DNA from: Alkalihalobacillus sp. LMS6
Lineage (GTDB): Bacteria; Bacillota; Bacilli; Bacillales; Bacillaceae_D
Assembly (NCBI RefSeq): GCF_024362765.1
Contig: NZ_CP093302.1
Coordinates: forward strand, 2,262,001 to 2,326,000
Direction of reading: 5' to 3'
DNA: 64,000 bases
Below the pieces are notes generated by a model. It was given only the letters and a program-made list of their open reading frames with translations, made no database searches and was not told the DNA's origin. The position numbers and the translations under genes are program-made. This document shows positions 46,877 to 56,195 of the stretch, in pieces (the first letter of the stretch is position 1; each line of letters opens with the position of its first letter).

Positions 46877-47527
46877 TTATTCAAAACTTACTTCTAAATC
46901 AGACGCTTCGTAAAATTCGCGTTTCGCATCATTATACGCTGTCGTATATTCGTTAAACTGCTCCGTTGCTTCACGACGGTCTTCATACTTTTGGTTTGTT
47001 TCTTCAATATGTGCGGTTAACGTTTCTGCATCTAGTTCTTCATCTTTAAGCATTTCATATAATTGTTCATCCAAGTCTAACGATTCTTCATAAATGGTAT
47101 GTAAGTCTTGATAGCTTGCATAGCGATTATCCATCGCTTCTTGAACATTATTTGCTAAATCAACTAAATTATCATCTTCTAGTTCGGAAAAATCACTTGC
47201 TGCATCTTCAAACGCACTATACCCTTCTTCAATGCTTTCCTTTTCCTCTGCAAGCAGCTCGCGACGTTCGTTAACAGATTCAATTGCTTGATCCGATAAT
47301 TCAACGATTTCATCGTAAGCATCCATATCTAAATCGACAATTTGCGAATAAAGCTCTGCCTCTTGCTCCTCGGCATCTAACATTGGTTGCTGTAGCTCAT
47401 CAAAACCTTCATTTTCTATTTCAGCGGCTTCTTCTAACGAGCTATGAATCGACTCTGTAGCGGTTTGACCACAAGCTGCTAAAAACAAGCTTGAAAAGGC
47501 TACAGTAGCAATAAACTTTTTCGACAA
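46877..47527 (-). CDS. ykyA: YkyA-like lipoprotein
   Basis: 216 residues. Signal with lipobox LAAC (Cys about 19); the rest is a long acidic helical protein, probably a coiled coil of three helices. Blocks ALVDLANN-type DLANNVQEAMDNRYASYQ and TAYNDAKREFYEAS match the YkyA family. Its position upstream of pdhA is the same as in B. subtilis. Extracellular, membrane-anchored, function unknown. Confidence 0.88.
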   Translation of the reverse strand: MSKKFIATVAFSSLFLAACGQTATESIHSSLEEAAEIENEGFDELQQPMLDAEEQEAELYSQIVDLDMDAYDEIVELSDQAIESVNERRELLAEEKESIEEGYSAFEDAASDFSELEDDNLVDLANNVQEAMDNRYASYQDLHTIYEESLDLDEQLYEMLKDEELDAETLTAHIEETNQKYEDRREATEQFNEYTTAYNDAKREFYEASDLEVSFE

Positions 47528-47645
47528 AAACCTCTCCTCCTTCGAGTTTTCTCAACTTCTTTTTCTCTTCTCTCACAATATCTAACAAATAGGTATTTGG
47601 CAAGCATTTACTTTTATTTTAAAAAATAAATAGGCATTTATCCAA

Positions 47646-47672
47646 ACATCTTTTCAACTTCTGCATAGGATA
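47646..47672 (+). promoter_or_regulatory. Sigma-K-like promoter for the YjcZ gene
   Basis: AC (47646-47647), 16 bases, CATAGGATA (47664-47672). This matches the sigma-K pattern AC-N16-CATANNNTA. It lies about 50 bases before the start codon. Confidence 0.5.
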
Positions 47673-47721
47673 GCTATATAAATCGCCTAGTGTGGTGGTT
47701 ATTAAAGGAGGAATTTCAAAC

Positions 47722-47955
47722 ATGAGCTACGCTGAAAAATACGGATATAACTATGGTTACGATCAATGCTGTGAGCCTTATGGATACGGATATGGCTACA
47801 CGCAACAGAACTGCGGTGGCGGTGGTGGTAAAGGATTTGCACTAATCGTTGTTCTTTTCATTCTATTAATTATCGTTGGTGCATCTTGGTTCGCCGGCGG
47901 CGTTGACGAAGGTCCAGACTGTGGTCCAGGTCCTGGTCACGGTCCGAAAAAATAA
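47722..47955 (+). CDS. YjcZ-family sporulation protein
   Basis: 77 residues from ATG 47722 behind AAAGGAGG; the frame opens earlier without need. A Tyr/Gly-rich N-terminus ([20 protein letters not shown]) precedes the signature hydrophobic helix [19 protein letters not shown], then a Gly/Pro tail with Asp/Cys/His. YjcZ proteins are normally 25-50 residues of Gly-rich lead plus this helix; here both ends are extended and three further Cys are present. Probably a mother-cell coat-associated membrane peptide, in line with the sigma-K-like promoter. Confidence 0.88.
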   Translation: MSYAEKYGYNYGYDQCCEPYGYGYGYTQQNCGGGGGKGFALIVVLFILLIIVGASWFAGGVDEGPDCGPGPGHGPKK

Positions 47956-47968
47956 GAAATTTAAGCGA

Positions 47969-48002
47969 AAAAGCGACACGAGGAAATCGTGTCGCTTTTT
48001 TC
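47969..48002 (+). terminator. Terminator after the YjcZ gene
   Basis: AAGCGACACGA pairs with TCGTGTCGCTT around five bases, then six T. Confidence 0.93.
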
Positions 48003-48065
48003 TGCTTGCACATAAGAATAATAATCCTTAAACTATTGAAAGAAAGGGAAAGGAGTGGTACTTAT

Positions 48066-48617
48066 ATGATTACGATGAATGATGTTGTTCGTGAAGGACA
48101 TTCTGTTTTAAGAAAAGTGGCTGAACCAGTCAGCATTCCATTAAGTGATGAAGACCGCCATACGCTTACATCTATGCTTGAATTTTTACAGAATAGCCAA
48201 GACCCTGAGTTGGCGGAGAAGTACGACTTGCGCCCAGGGGTTGGTCTTGCTGCGCCACAAATCGGTATTTCAAAACGTTTGTTTGCTGTACACGCGATGG
48301 ATGAGAACGATAAACTATATAGTTTAGGAATTGCAAACCCTAAAGTTATTAGCCATTCAGTTGAACAAAATCAATTAGAAAATGGAGAAGGATGCCTTTC
48401 CGTTGATCGTGAAGTTGAAGGCATTGTCCCGAGACACGCCCGTTTAACAATTAAAGGAATCGATCATAACAATGAAGAAGTAACATTACGTTTACGCGGA
48501 TACATCGCCATTGTTTTTCAACATGAACTCGACCATTTAGATGGCGTCATGTTTTATGATCGCATAGAAGGACTAGAAGATCCGTTTAAACAACCCGTAC
48601 CTGGTTATGCGCTATAA
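48066..48617 (+). CDS. def: Peptide deformylase (YkrB type)
   Basis: 183 residues from ATG 48066 behind AAAGGAG; the earlier open frame has no ribosome site. The three active-site motifs are [17 protein letters not shown] (metal Cys) and QHELDHLDG (HExxH). Removes the N-formyl group from nascent proteins. Type 2 (Gram-positive, longer) enzyme. Position before rpoY-rnjA matches B. subtilis ykrB. Confidence 0.97.
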   Translation: MITMNDVVREGHSVLRKVAEPVSIPLSDEDRHTLTSMLEFLQNSQDPELAEKYDLRPGVGLAAPQIGISKRLFAVHAMDENDKLYSLGIANPKVISHSVEQNQLENGEGCLSVDREVEGIVPRHARLTIKGIDHNNEEVTLRLRGYIAIVFQHELDHLDGVMFYDRIEGLEDPFKQPVPGYAL

Positions 48618-48622
48618 TTCCC

Positions 48623-48692
48623 AAAAACCCCCTCGTGTTTTTTCTTAGCTTTACTACAAACTAAGAGCAAAACAAGTAGAGAGGGGGTTTTT
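48623..48692 (+). terminator. Long-looped hairpin after def
   Basis: AAAAACCCCCTC (48623-48634) pairs perfectly with GAGGGGGTTTTT (48681-48692). The 46-base loop has an inner CTTAG/CTAAG pairing. The 3' arm doubles as a ribosome site for a mini-ORF. Confidence 0.65.
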
Positions 48693-48695
48693 CTT

Positions 48696-48773
48696 TTGTT
48701 AAAAAAATGGCGTGAAAAACTCTTAAAGCGGTGCAAAGATCTTTTACCAAAGTCATTATTTCTTGATGTGTAA
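48696..48773 (+). CDS. Possible 25-residue basic amphipathic peptide
   Basis: TTG start eight bases after AGAGAGGGGG. The predicted peptide begins MLKKWREKLLKRCKDLLPK and ends SLFLDV. It is strongly basic and forms an amphipathic helix on paper. It lies between two hairpins, so it could be a separate small transcript or a read-through product of def. No homologue known to me; it may not be expressed. Confidence 0.3.
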   Translation: MLKKWREKLLKRCKDLLPKSLFLDV

Positions 48774-48798
48774 GACCACTTTAAAGTGGCAAGACTGT

Positions 48799-48836
48799 AA
48801 GCCATCCAGTATTATTTATACGGGTTGGCTTTTTGG
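48799..48836 (+). terminator. Hairpin upstream of rpoY
   Basis: AAGCCATCC pairs with GGGTTGGCTT (one mismatch), then TTTTT. A separate perfect 14-base palindrome CCACTTTAAAGTGG lies at 48776-48789. Confidence 0.5.
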
Positions 48837-48902
48837 CATTTCTAAAAAGCCTCATTTCCTATATAATAGATAAACAATGGTAGTAAAAGGAGAGGTTTAA
48901 TC

Positions 48903-49112
48903 ATGATTTTTAAAGTATTTTTTCAAGAAGATTTTTCGCAAGCCCCTGTAAGAGAACGTACAGAATCTTTATATATTGAGGCAGAGAGTGTTAGTGATGT
49001 TCGTGCTAAGCTTGTAGATGAGCCTTATAATATTGAATACATTACACCGCTCACTGGTTCATTCTTAGAGTATGAGCAGCAACGTGAAGATTTTAAGGTT
49101 GTGAATGCGTAA
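48903..49112 (+). CDS. rpoY: RNA polymerase epsilon subunit RpoY
   Basis: 69 residues, DUF1447. Blocks IFKVFFQEDFSQAPVRERT and EYITPLTGSFLEYEQ are diagnostic. It binds RNA polymerase of low-GC Gram-positives, with a fold like phage Gp2. TATAAT at 48862-48867 probably serves as -10. Stop codon TAA is immediately followed by the rnjA ATG, giving tight coupling. Confidence 0.95.
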   Translation: MIFKVFFQEDFSQAPVRERTESLYIEAESVSDVRAKLVDEPYNIEYITPLTGSFLEYEQQREDFKVVNA

Positions 49113-50780
49113 ATGAAACAAGTAAAAAATAATCAAACCGCCGTATTTGCTCTCGGAGGAATGGGTGAAATCGGGAAAAATACGTACGGTGTTCAGTTTC
49201 AAGATGAAATCATTCTTATTGATGCTGGAATTATGTTTCCGGAAGACGATTTACTTGGAATTGATTATGTGATCCCCGATTATACGTATCTTGTGAAGAA
49301 CAAAGATAAGATTAAAGGGCTATTTATTACACATGGTCACGAAGACCACATTGGTGGAATTCCTTATTTATTAAGAGAATTAAACATTGATGTGTATGGA
49401 GGAAAGCTAGCTCTTGGTCTGCTCAAAGGAAAATTAGAAGAACATGGCCTACTTCGTAACGCTAAGCTACATCCCATTTCCGAAGACCAAATAATTAAGT
49501 TTACGAAAACATCAGTATCGTTCTTTCGGACAACCCATAGCATACCTGACTCTTATGGTGTTGTTGTTAAAACGCCTCCTGGAAATGTTGTACATACAGG
49601 TGACTTTAAATTTGACTTTACACCTGTTGGAGAGCCAGCGAACCTAACGAAAATGGCTAAAATTGGAGAAGAAGGTGTGTTATGCCTCCTCTCAGACAGT
49701 ACAAATAGTGAAATTCCTGACTTCACTATGTCTGAACGAAAAGTCGGCGATAGCATTAACAACATCTTCCGCAAAGTCGATGGCCGCATCATTTTCGCTA
49801 CATTTGCTTCAAATATCCACCGTTTGCAACAAGTCATTGACGCAGCAGTTGCCAACAATCGAAAAGTATGTGTATTTGGACGTTCGATGGATTCTGCCAT
49901 TGCGATCGGACAAGAGCTAGGATATATTAACGCGCCAAAAAACACATTTATTGAGCATTCTCAGCTAAATAAACTCCCTGACCATCAAGTAACAATTCTT
50001 TGTACTGGTAGTCAAGGGGAACCAATGGCTGCCTTGTCTCGTATTGCGTTTGGCACTCACCGTCAAATTCAAATTATTCCTGGGGATACCGTTGTTTTTT
50101 CAAGCTCCCCTATTCCTGGCAATACCTTGTCAGTTGGGAAAATTATCAACCAACTTTATCGAGCTGGTGCAAATGTGATTCACGGGCCATTAAATGATAT
50201 TCATACGTCTGGTCATGGTGGACAAGAAGAACAAAAACTTATGCTACGGTTAATGAAGCCACAGTACTTCTTGCCGATTCATGGTGAATACCGGATGTTA
50301 AAAACGCACATTAAATTAGCTCAAGAATGTGGCGTCGCAAAAGATAACTGCTTTATTATGGACAATGGCGATGTATTAGCCTTACATCCGAATGAAGCTG
50401 GCGTTGTAGGAAAGATTCCATCTGGTTCTGTGTACGTTGACGGAAACGGCATTGGCGATATTGGCAACATTGTTTTACGTGACAGAAGAATCTTGTCAGA
50501 GGAAGGGTTAGTCATTGTCGTAGTTAGTCTTGATATGAAAGAATTTAAGGTGACTGCAGGACCGGATCTTATTTCACGTGGCTTTGTTTATATGCGTGAA
50601 TCAGGAGACCTCATCCACGAAGCACAGAAATTATTAACCGCTCACCTTCATCAAGTAATGGAAAGAAAGACCAATCAATGGTCCGAAATCAAAAACGAAA
50701 TATCCGATTTGCTCGGTCCGTTTTTATACGAAAGAACAAAACGGAAGCCAATGATTTTACCAATCATCATGGAAGTATAA
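49113..50780 (+). CDS. rnjA: Ribonuclease J1
   Basis: 555 residues. Metallo-beta-lactamase/beta-CASP nuclease with HGHEDHIGG (about 74-82), further metal His in TTHSIPDS and HTGDFKFD, the beta-CASP domain (about 210-370) and C-terminal RNase J domain. 5'-3' exonuclease and endonuclease central to mRNA decay and rRNA maturation. No own ribosome site beyond coding bases of rpoY, so translation depends on rpoY. Confidence 0.97.
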   Translation: MKQVKNNQTAVFALGGMGEIGKNTYGVQFQDEIILIDAGIMFPEDDLLGIDYVIPDYTYLVKNKDKIKGLFITHGHEDHIGGIPYLLRELNIDVYGGKLALGLLKGKLEEHGLLRNAKLHPISEDQIIKFTKTSVSFFRTTHSIPDSYGVVVKTPPGNVVHTGDFKFDFTPVGEPANLTKMAKIGEEGVLCLLSDSTNSEIPDFTMSERKVGDSINNIFRKVDGRIIFATFASNIHRLQQVIDAAVANNRKVCVFGRSMDSAIAIGQELGYINAPKNTFIEHSQLNKLPDHQVTILCTGSQGEPMAALSRIAFGTHRQIQIIPGDTVVFSSSPIPGNTLSVGKIINQLYRAGANVIHGPLNDIHTSGHGGQEEQKLMLRLMKPQYFLPIHGEYRMLKTHIKLAQECGVAKDNCFIMDNGDVLALHPNEAGVVGKIPSGSVYVDGNGIGDIGNIVLRDRRILSEEGLVIVVVSLDMKEFKVTAGPDLISRGFVYMRESGDLIHEAQKLLTAHLHQVMERKTNQWSEIKNEISDLLGPFLYERTKRKPMILPIIMEV

Positions 50781-50781
50781 G

Positions 50782-50813
50782 AAAAAACGCTGCAGCATAT
50801 TGCAGCGTTTTTT
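50782..50813 (+). terminator. Terminator after rnjA
   Basis: AAAACGCTGCA pairs with TGCAGCGTTTT around six bases, then T residues. Confidence 0.93.
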
Positions 50814-50888
50814 ATCGTAAAGCTTTTGAGATCTTTCCGTAAATATGGTACGCTCAATTTTGCATAAAGTAACGAAAGGAATGACACG

Positions 50889-51683
50889 ATGCTAGAGAAT
50901 GTAAATGACGTGCTTTATCATCCCATTACCCAAACGTTATGGCAAATCCTCTTTGCCATTATTATTTATTTTATTGTACGCTCCGTTGGGAAAAAGCTCA
51001 TTAAAAAAGTGTTTAACAAAAAACAAGAGAAACAAGTTTCACCTGCTCGACTTCAAACGTTAGAAAAACTATTGCTTAACGTGTTTTCCTATGTTCTATT
51101 TTTTATTATCGCTTTTAATATTCTCGACACACTTGGCTTTCATTTAGGACCATTACTTGCAGCTGCCGGTGTCGTTGGCTTAGCGATTGGTTTTGGTGCA
51201 CAAGGATTGGTTAGCGATGTCGTGACTGGATTCTTCTTACTTTTAGAGCGACAGTTAGAAGTAGGAGACTATGTAAGCGCAGCCGGCATTGAAGGAATTG
51301 TCGAAGAACTTGGGTTCCGAACAACGATGATTCGAGGATTTGACGGTACCCTTCACTATATTCCAAATCGAAACATTACAAATGTAGACAACCATTCACG
51401 AGGAAATATGCGTGCACTTGTTGATTTAACGATACCTGCTGGAGAAACAACAGAAGATTCCATTCAAAAAATACAAACAGCCATTGAATCCTTTTCTCAT
51501 CCGGCTCTTATTACGAAGCCAGAAGTCATTGGTGTAGAAACAAACGACCTTGCTGCTACCGTTATTCGCGTAATTGCAAAGACCGAAAATATGCAGCAAT
51601 GGGCCGTTGAGCGCGAGTTAAGAAAAGTTATTCGCGACTACTTTGAAAATCAGCAACAAGACGCTAATCAGGAATCACCGTGA
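50889..51683 (+). CDS. ykuT: Small-conductance mechanosensitive channel YkuT
   Basis: 264 residues. Three membrane segments (about 15-35, 62-82, 90-112). The pore helix GVVGLAIGFGAQGLVSDVVTGFF (core Gly/Ala zipper GLAIGFGAQGLV) and the beta domain ERQLEVGDYV. Opens on hypo-osmotic shock. Neighbour of ykuS, as in B. subtilis. Ribosome site AAAGGAATG. Confidence 0.93.
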   Translation: MLENVNDVLYHPITQTLWQILFAIIIYFIVRSVGKKLIKKVFNKKQEKQVSPARLQTLEKLLLNVFSYVLFFIIAFNILDTLGFHLGPLLAAAGVVGLAIGFGAQGLVSDVVTGFFLLLERQLEVGDYVSAAGIEGIVEELGFRTTMIRGFDGTLHYIPNRNITNVDNHSRGNMRALVDLTIPAGETTEDSIQKIQTAIESFSHPALITKPEVIGVETNDLAATVIRVIAKTENMQQWAVERELRKVIRDYFENQQQDANQESP

Positions 51684-51750
51684 TAAACAAAGTTTATTAA
51701 TAGTTAGGCTGTCAATATCATAGTGTAGGCTATTTCGCTCGTAAATAAGA

Positions 51751-51784
51751 AAAGGTGCTGTTATACGTAACAGCACCTTTTTTC
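51751..51784. terminator. Bidirectional terminator between ykuT and ykuS
   Basis: AAAGGTGCTGTTA pairs with TAACAGCACCTTT around TACG; T-rich on the right, A-rich on the left. Confidence 0.9.
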
Positions 51785-52035
51785 TATCCATTTTGATTGC
51801 TTAATGTTTGTTCCACGCGTTGTCCAACTTCTTGTGCACTTAAACCGTCTGCTGAAACAATACTCATATTGCCTTGAGGACTCATTCCTGCAACATCTGC
51901 ATCACGTCCAGATACGACGCAACAATCGCAACCACTTGCATCCGTTTCGTTTTGAACATGAACCACATCATGTCCTAACGTTTGTAGCTCGTTTTCAATA
52001 TCTGTTAGACCAGACTGAACACCAATTTTCGCCAT
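51784..52035 (-). CDS. ykuS: YkuS, UPF0180 family protein
   Basis: 83 residues from ATG 52035 behind AGGAGGG. Matches UPF0180: KIGVQSGLTDIENELQTLGHDVV (core LTDIENELQ.LGH), then DASGCDCCVVSGRD with a CDCC cluster, and SADGLSAQEV. The CxCC-like cysteines are conserved in the family. Function unknown. Upstream gene dapL ends about 65 bases earlier. Confidence 0.93.
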   Translation of the reverse strand: MAKIGVQSGLTDIENELQTLGHDVVHVQNETDASGCDCCVVSGRDADVAGMSPQGNMSIVSADGLSAQEVGQRVEQTLSNQNG

Positions 52036-52101
52036 ACTAAACCCTCCTTCTATCATTCAGAGGTAGTATGCGCGTTGACTAAATGAATTATTCAGCCTTT
52101 G

Positions 52102-53229
52102 TTACAAAGTAGTAGACTTTTGTTCTAAAAATGCACACATATGCCTAACTGCGACTTCAATGGCATCTTCATTTGGATTCAGTCGTGCATCGTGTAAACC
52201 AAATGAGCTGTCGACACCTAGCCAAAACATCATTCCCGGATACGCTTTTAAAAAGTAGCCAAAATCTTCTCCTGTCATGGCTTCCTTTGCGAGAGTGAAG
52301 TGAACGTTAGGCTGGTTCTCGCTAAATTGAATAAATGCGTTCGTTAACGCTTCGTGATTCCGAACCTCGCAATAGTTAGAACCATAATCAATCGTCGCCT
52401 CACAAGAAAAACTGACTTTAATGCCGTTCGTTAACGCTTCAATCCGCTCTTTTACTTTTTGCATCGCTTCCATTGACAGCGTGCGAATCGTTCCTTCTAC
52501 TCTTGCTTGTCCTGCGATCACGTTCTGCTTTGTCCCACCTTGTATCACGCCAATTGTGACGACAGCAGAATCGAGCGGATCGATATTACGAGAGACAATG
52601 GATTGCAGTTGCGTAACAAAGTGCGCTGCCGCTACGACCATGTCGTTCGCCGTATGCGGGTAAGCTGCGTGGCCGCCAGTTCCTTTAAAATCAATAAATA
52701 GTTCAGAAGTATTGGCAAAAAGAAGGCCAGGCTTCGTTGAGATCGTCCCAACTGGTAAATTCGGATCAATGTGTAGCGCATAGATTTCATCTGGCTGCCA
52801 TTGGTCCAAGATCTTTTCTTCTAACATCGGCTTTGCTCCACCTGGCCCCTCTTCAGCAGGTTGGAAAATAAATAATAAGGATGTTGGAGGCTTCGTTTCA
52901 CTAAAATGTTGCAACATGCCTAGCGCAATCGTCATGTGAAGATCATGCCCGCAAGCGTGCATACTGCCTTTGTGCTGAGATTCATAGGAAAGATTCGTGT
53001 CTTCATGTAGAGGTAAACCGTCTATATCTGCTCGATAAGCAACCGTATAGGGTGTTTCGCCTTCAACTTTAACAAGTACCCCTGTTTTCCACGTCGATAC
53101 GGTTAAACGCTCCTGTCGCATCCCTGCGATTGTTTCTAAAATTAATGCCTGTGTTTTAAATTCTTCAAACCCTAATTCCGGAATTTGGTGGAATTGTCGT
53201 CTTAATTGAATTAACTCGTCTTTTTTCAT
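52102..53229 (-). CDS. dapL: N-acetyldiaminopimelate deacetylase (DapL/YkuR)
   Basis: 375 residues, M20D peptidase family. Metal-binding blocks HACGHDLHM (about 92-100), [11 protein letters not shown] (about 127-137) and [12 protein letters not shown]. It removes the acetyl group from N-acetyl-LL-diaminopimelate to give LL-DAP. Its ATG overlaps the stop of the aminotransferase (ATGA). Last of three dap genes. Confidence 0.93.
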   Translation of the reverse strand: MKKDELIQLRRQFHQIPELGFEEFKTQALILETIAGMRQERLTVSTWKTGVLVKVEGETPYTVAYRADIDGLPLHEDTNLSYESQHKGSMHACGHDLHMTIALGMLQHFSETKPPTSLLFIFQPAEEGPGGAKPMLEEKILDQWQPDEIYALHIDPNLPVGTISTKPGLLFANTSELFIDFKGTGGHAAYPHTANDMVVAAAHFVTQLQSIVSRNIDPLDSAVVTIGVIQGGTKQNVIAGQARVEGTIRTLSMEAMQKVKERIEALTNGIKVSFSCEATIDYGSNYCEVRNHEALTNAFIQFSENQPNVHFTLAKEAMTGEDFGYFLKAYPGMMFWLGVDSSFGLHDARLNPNEDAIEVAVRHMCAFLEQKSTTL

Positions 53230-54434
53230 TCATTTAACTCCTGTTCCATTTCATCTAATACGGTTTTGAAACAAGCGATAAACGCATTTACTTCTTCCTG
53301 TGAAACAATAAGCGGGGGAAGCAGTCGAATAATCGTCCCCTGGGTGACATCTACAAGCACACCTTTTGCTATCATTTTTTGTTGGATTGTAGCAACTTGT
53401 TGCGCACTTAATTTTGTCGGAAGTCCCATCATCATACCTTTACCACGGTAAGATTCAAGCAAAGAAGGGAACTCTTTTTGTAGCGTTTCGAGTGACTCTT
53501 GTAAATGTGAAGCGACTGTTCGACTATGCGCTAATAACCCCTCTTCTAAAAGATCCAGCACAGTCAACCCTAACGCACAGCTTAATGGCGATGGTGCAAA
53601 TGTCGTCCCGTGATCACCAGGAGCAAATAAATCATTTAAGCGTGGGTCCACGATCATACCACCGAGCGGCAAGCCCCCTCCAACTCCTTTTGCAAATAAC
53701 ACTACATCTGGTGTCACGGTCGCTTGCATATATGCAAAAAGAGTGCCTGTTCTCCCCATCCCTGTTTGAATTTCATCCATACAAAATAATGCATCGTGTT
53801 CGTTGCAGAGGGATTCAATTTGTTGTAAATAGTCATGTGACAGCGGGACAACCCCACCAGACCCAAGGACAGGTTCCAGTAAAACTGCGGCAGGCTGATA
53901 CTGTTCTAAAACTTCTTTTAACCCATGCACATCTTCAGGCTCCACTTCATAAACCGGTAAATCATGTAGCGGAAAATCTTGATACACTCCCTCTTGCCTT
54001 GTAAGTTTCATGGCACCTAGCGTCCGTCCATGAAAACTTCTCTTTAACACAACAACACCTTTTTTTGCAAAATCTTGTTGTTTACTCCATTTATGAATAA
54101 GTTTAATAACCGCTTCTGTTGCCTCTGCTCCAGAATTGGCAAAGAACACTTTTCCACCAATTGTTTTTTCAGATAATTTCTCAGCAAGCTCTACCGCGGG
54201 CTTGTTTACGTATAAGTTTGAGATATGTAAAAATTTTGTACCTTGTTCTTGTAAGGTTTCCATAATAGCAGGATGAGAATGGCCAACAATATTAACAGCC
54301 AACCCCGTAATGAAATCTAAATAACGGCGATTTTCTTCATCAATTAAATAGCTTCCTTGACCTTCTTTAATAACGATCGGAAGGCGACGGTATGTGTTCA
54401 TTAAAGCCTGTTCATCTCTTTTAAGCCAATCCAT
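53226..54434 (-). CDS. Class III aminotransferase, probable N-acetyl-LL-diaminopimelate aminotransferase (ArgD-like)
   Basis: 402 residues from ATG 54434 behind AAAAGGAG. Fold-type I, ArgD group: [16 protein letters not shown] (about 97-112), [24 protein letters not shown] (about 222-232) and the PLP lysine in [14 protein letters not shown] (about 248-261). ArgD enzymes use acetylornithine and often N-acyl-DAP. Lying between dapD and dapL, it most simply supplies the transamination step of the acetyl-DAP route, which in B. subtilis is done by the unrelated class I enzyme PatA. No arg genes adjoin. Confidence 0.85.
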   Translation of the reverse strand: MDWLKRDEQALMNTYRRLPIVIKEGQGSYLIDEENRRYLDFITGLAVNIVGHSHPAIMETLQEQGTKFLHISNLYVNKPAVELAEKLSEKTIGGKVFFANSGAEATEAVIKLIHKWSKQQDFAKKGVVVLKRSFHGRTLGAMKLTRQEGVYQDFPLHDLPVYEVEPEDVHGLKEVLEQYQPAAVLLEPVLGSGGVVPLSHDYLQQIESLCNEHDALFCMDEIQTGMGRTGTLFAYMQATVTPDVVLFAKGVGGGLPLGGMIVDPRLNDLFAPGDHGTTFAPSPLSCALGLTVLDLLEEGLLAHSRTVASHLQESLETLQKEFPSLLESYRGKGMMMGLPTKLSAQQVATIQQKMIAKGVLVDVTQGTIIRLLPPLIVSQEEVNAFIACFKTVLDEMEQELNE

Positions 54435-54453
54435 TTCAAAGACTCCTTTTTTA

Positions 54454-54485
54454 TGAAAACAGCTTTGCCCAAAAGGCAAAGCTGC
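54454..54485 (-). terminator. Hairpin between dapD and the aminotransferase
   Basis: Read leftwards, CAGCTTTGCC pairs with GGCAAAGCTG around a short loop, then TTTTCAT. Likely a partial terminator making dapD mRNA more abundant. Confidence 0.75.
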
Positions 54486-54494
54486 ACGATTGAA

Positions 54495-55214
54495 TTAATC
54501 TTCGTTTAAACGACGTAGTTCTTGCTTAATTTCTGTTTTACCTTTTGTTTTTTCATCGATCTCTTTAATGACTTTTGCCGGTGTTCCTGCAACGACTGTA
54601 TTAGCTGGCACATCTTCTGTTACAATCGCTCCTGCCGCTACAACCGCTCCTTCTCCAACACGAACACCTTCTAGAATAACAGCATTCGCACCAACAACAA
54701 CGCCATCTTCCACTACAACCGGGGAAGCGGAAGGCGGTTCAATCACACCAGCTAATACAGAACCTGCACCAATATGACAATTCTTCCCTACTGTTGCACG
54801 TCCGCCTAGTACAGCATTCATGTCAATCATTGTTCCTTCACCAATAACGGAACCAATATTAATGCTGGCGCCCATCATAATAACTGCACCTTTACCAATC
54901 TCAACTTGATCACGGATAATCGCGCCTGGCTCAATACGCGCTTCAATGTCTTTAAGATCTAGTAACGGAATAGCAGAATAGCGGCGATCATTTTCAACAA
55001 CATAATCTTCAATGCTTGCTTCGTTTTCTTTTAAAACAGGCTCAATTAATGCCCAGTCTCCAAAAATAACGCCTGTCTGACCATTGAAAAATGTTTGTAC
55101 AGCTTGATCAAAAGAAAGCTTGTCTAACTCACCTTTAATATGTATCTTAACAGGGGTTTTCTTTTCTGCTTTTGAAATAAATTGAATAATCTCGTTTGCA
55201 TCCATCATGTTCAT
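54495..55214 (-). CDS. dapH: Tetrahydrodipicolinate N-acetyltransferase DapD/DapH
   Basis: 239 residues. N-terminal DapH domain (about 1-85, [21 protein letters not shown]) then a left-handed parallel beta-helix of hexapeptide repeats (about 90-215; [32 protein letters not shown]). It acetylates tetrahydrodipicolinate with acetyl-CoA, opening the acetylase route to diaminopimelate. Ribosome site AGGAGG. First gene of the dap operon. Confidence 0.95.
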   Translation of the reverse strand: MNMMDANEIIQFISKAEKKTPVKIHIKGELDKLSFDQAVQTFFNGQTGVIFGDWALIEPVLKENEASIEDYVVENDRRYSAIPLLDLKDIEARIEPGAIIRDQVEIGKGAVIMMGASINIGSVIGEGTMIDMNAVLGGRATVGKNCHIGAGSVLAGVIEPPSASPVVVEDGVVVGANAVILEGVRVGEGAVVAAGAIVTEDVPANTVVAGTPAKVIKEIDEKTKGKTEIKQELRRLNED

Positions 55215-55277
55215 CTGTATTGCCTCCTTTTATCACTGTTCATTATGATAAAGTGTGTTACGAAAAAATGCAATGAA

Positions 55278-56183
55278 CTAGCTTAAAATCCAAATAATAA
55301 ATGTAATTGAGACTAAGCTGACTAGTGTTGTGACAAGCGTAATCGTCGAAACCAACTTCGGTTTTGCATCAAACCGAACCGCATACATGACAATTGTTGC
55401 AGCACTTGGCATCGCTGCAGCAACAACAAGAACATTTCGGAGCAATTCATCAATTGGTAAGAATAATGTAATCCCGTATGCCAATAGAGGTGAAAAAATC
55501 ATCCGAATGCATACACCTACGCTAATTTTTTCCCAATCAAATGCTTTCCACTCAATCATCGCTAGCTGCATCCCTAGTATAAGCATAACGACTGGAATCG
55601 CCGCTTCGGCTACTAGGTCAATCGTGGAAAAGAACGGTTGCGGAAACGGAATAGAAAAAACATTAAGCCCGAGTGCTACGACTGTCGCGTACGTAGCTGG
55701 CATTTTAAAAATTGCTTTTACTGCAAACGTCATTGATGCTTTCCCTCGCGCCGCATAATAAACTCCGAAAATATTCATAATGATTGACTGAAGAACCATG
55801 AAGGTTATGGCTAAATCAAAAGCCGTTTGTCCATATGCAAATAAAATAATAGGCGTGCCATAGTTACCAACATTCATAAAAGCAGTCGACAAAATCATTC
55901 CGCTTTCATCTTGAACAGAAAGCTTTCTTATTTTTGCATAAAGTTTCGTTATACTAATAAGGACAGTCATTAGTACCAATGAAAAAATGACCATAAATAA
56001 ATAGTCCATATTAAGAGGAGATGTATAGAAGGTACGGAAAACAAGACACGGAGTAAGAATGTAAATCGCTAAATTTGAAATCGAACGGATATCGAGCATA
56101 CTTGCGCGTTGCAAGAGAAAGCCTGCGCCAAAAATAAGAAAGACAGGCAAGACTACTTGAAAAAAAATGGTCACAACATTCAA
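55278..56183 (-). CDS. AEC-family (auxin efflux carrier) membrane transporter
   Basis: 301 residues with about ten membrane segments. Typical AEC blocks: VFLIFGAGFLLQR, NVGNYGTPIILFAYG (about 106-120) and AAMPSAATIVMYA (about 255-267). Relatives move malate, other organic acids or auxin-like compounds. Twelve bases separate it from the HD-GYP gene upstream, so they share a transcript. Substrate unknown. Confidence 0.88.
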   Translation of the reverse strand: MNVVTIFFQVVLPVFLIFGAGFLLQRASMLDIRSISNLAIYILTPCLVFRTFYTSPLNMDYLFMVIFSLVLMTVLISITKLYAKIRKLSVQDESGMILSTAFMNVGNYGTPIILFAYGQTAFDLAITFMVLQSIIMNIFGVYYAARGKASMTFAVKAIFKMPATYATVVALGLNVFSIPFPQPFFSTIDLVAEAAIPVVMLILGMQLAMIEWKAFDWEKISVGVCIRMIFSPLLAYGITLFLPIDELLRNVLVVAAAMPSAATIVMYAVRFDAKPKLVSTITLVTTLVSLVSITFIIWILS

Positions 56184-56195
56184 CCTTTCTACCTG

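Noticed and set aside
53414..54004. 196-codon open frame opposite the aminotransferase
   Set aside because: Antisense shadow; His/Leu-rich composition and no ribosome site.
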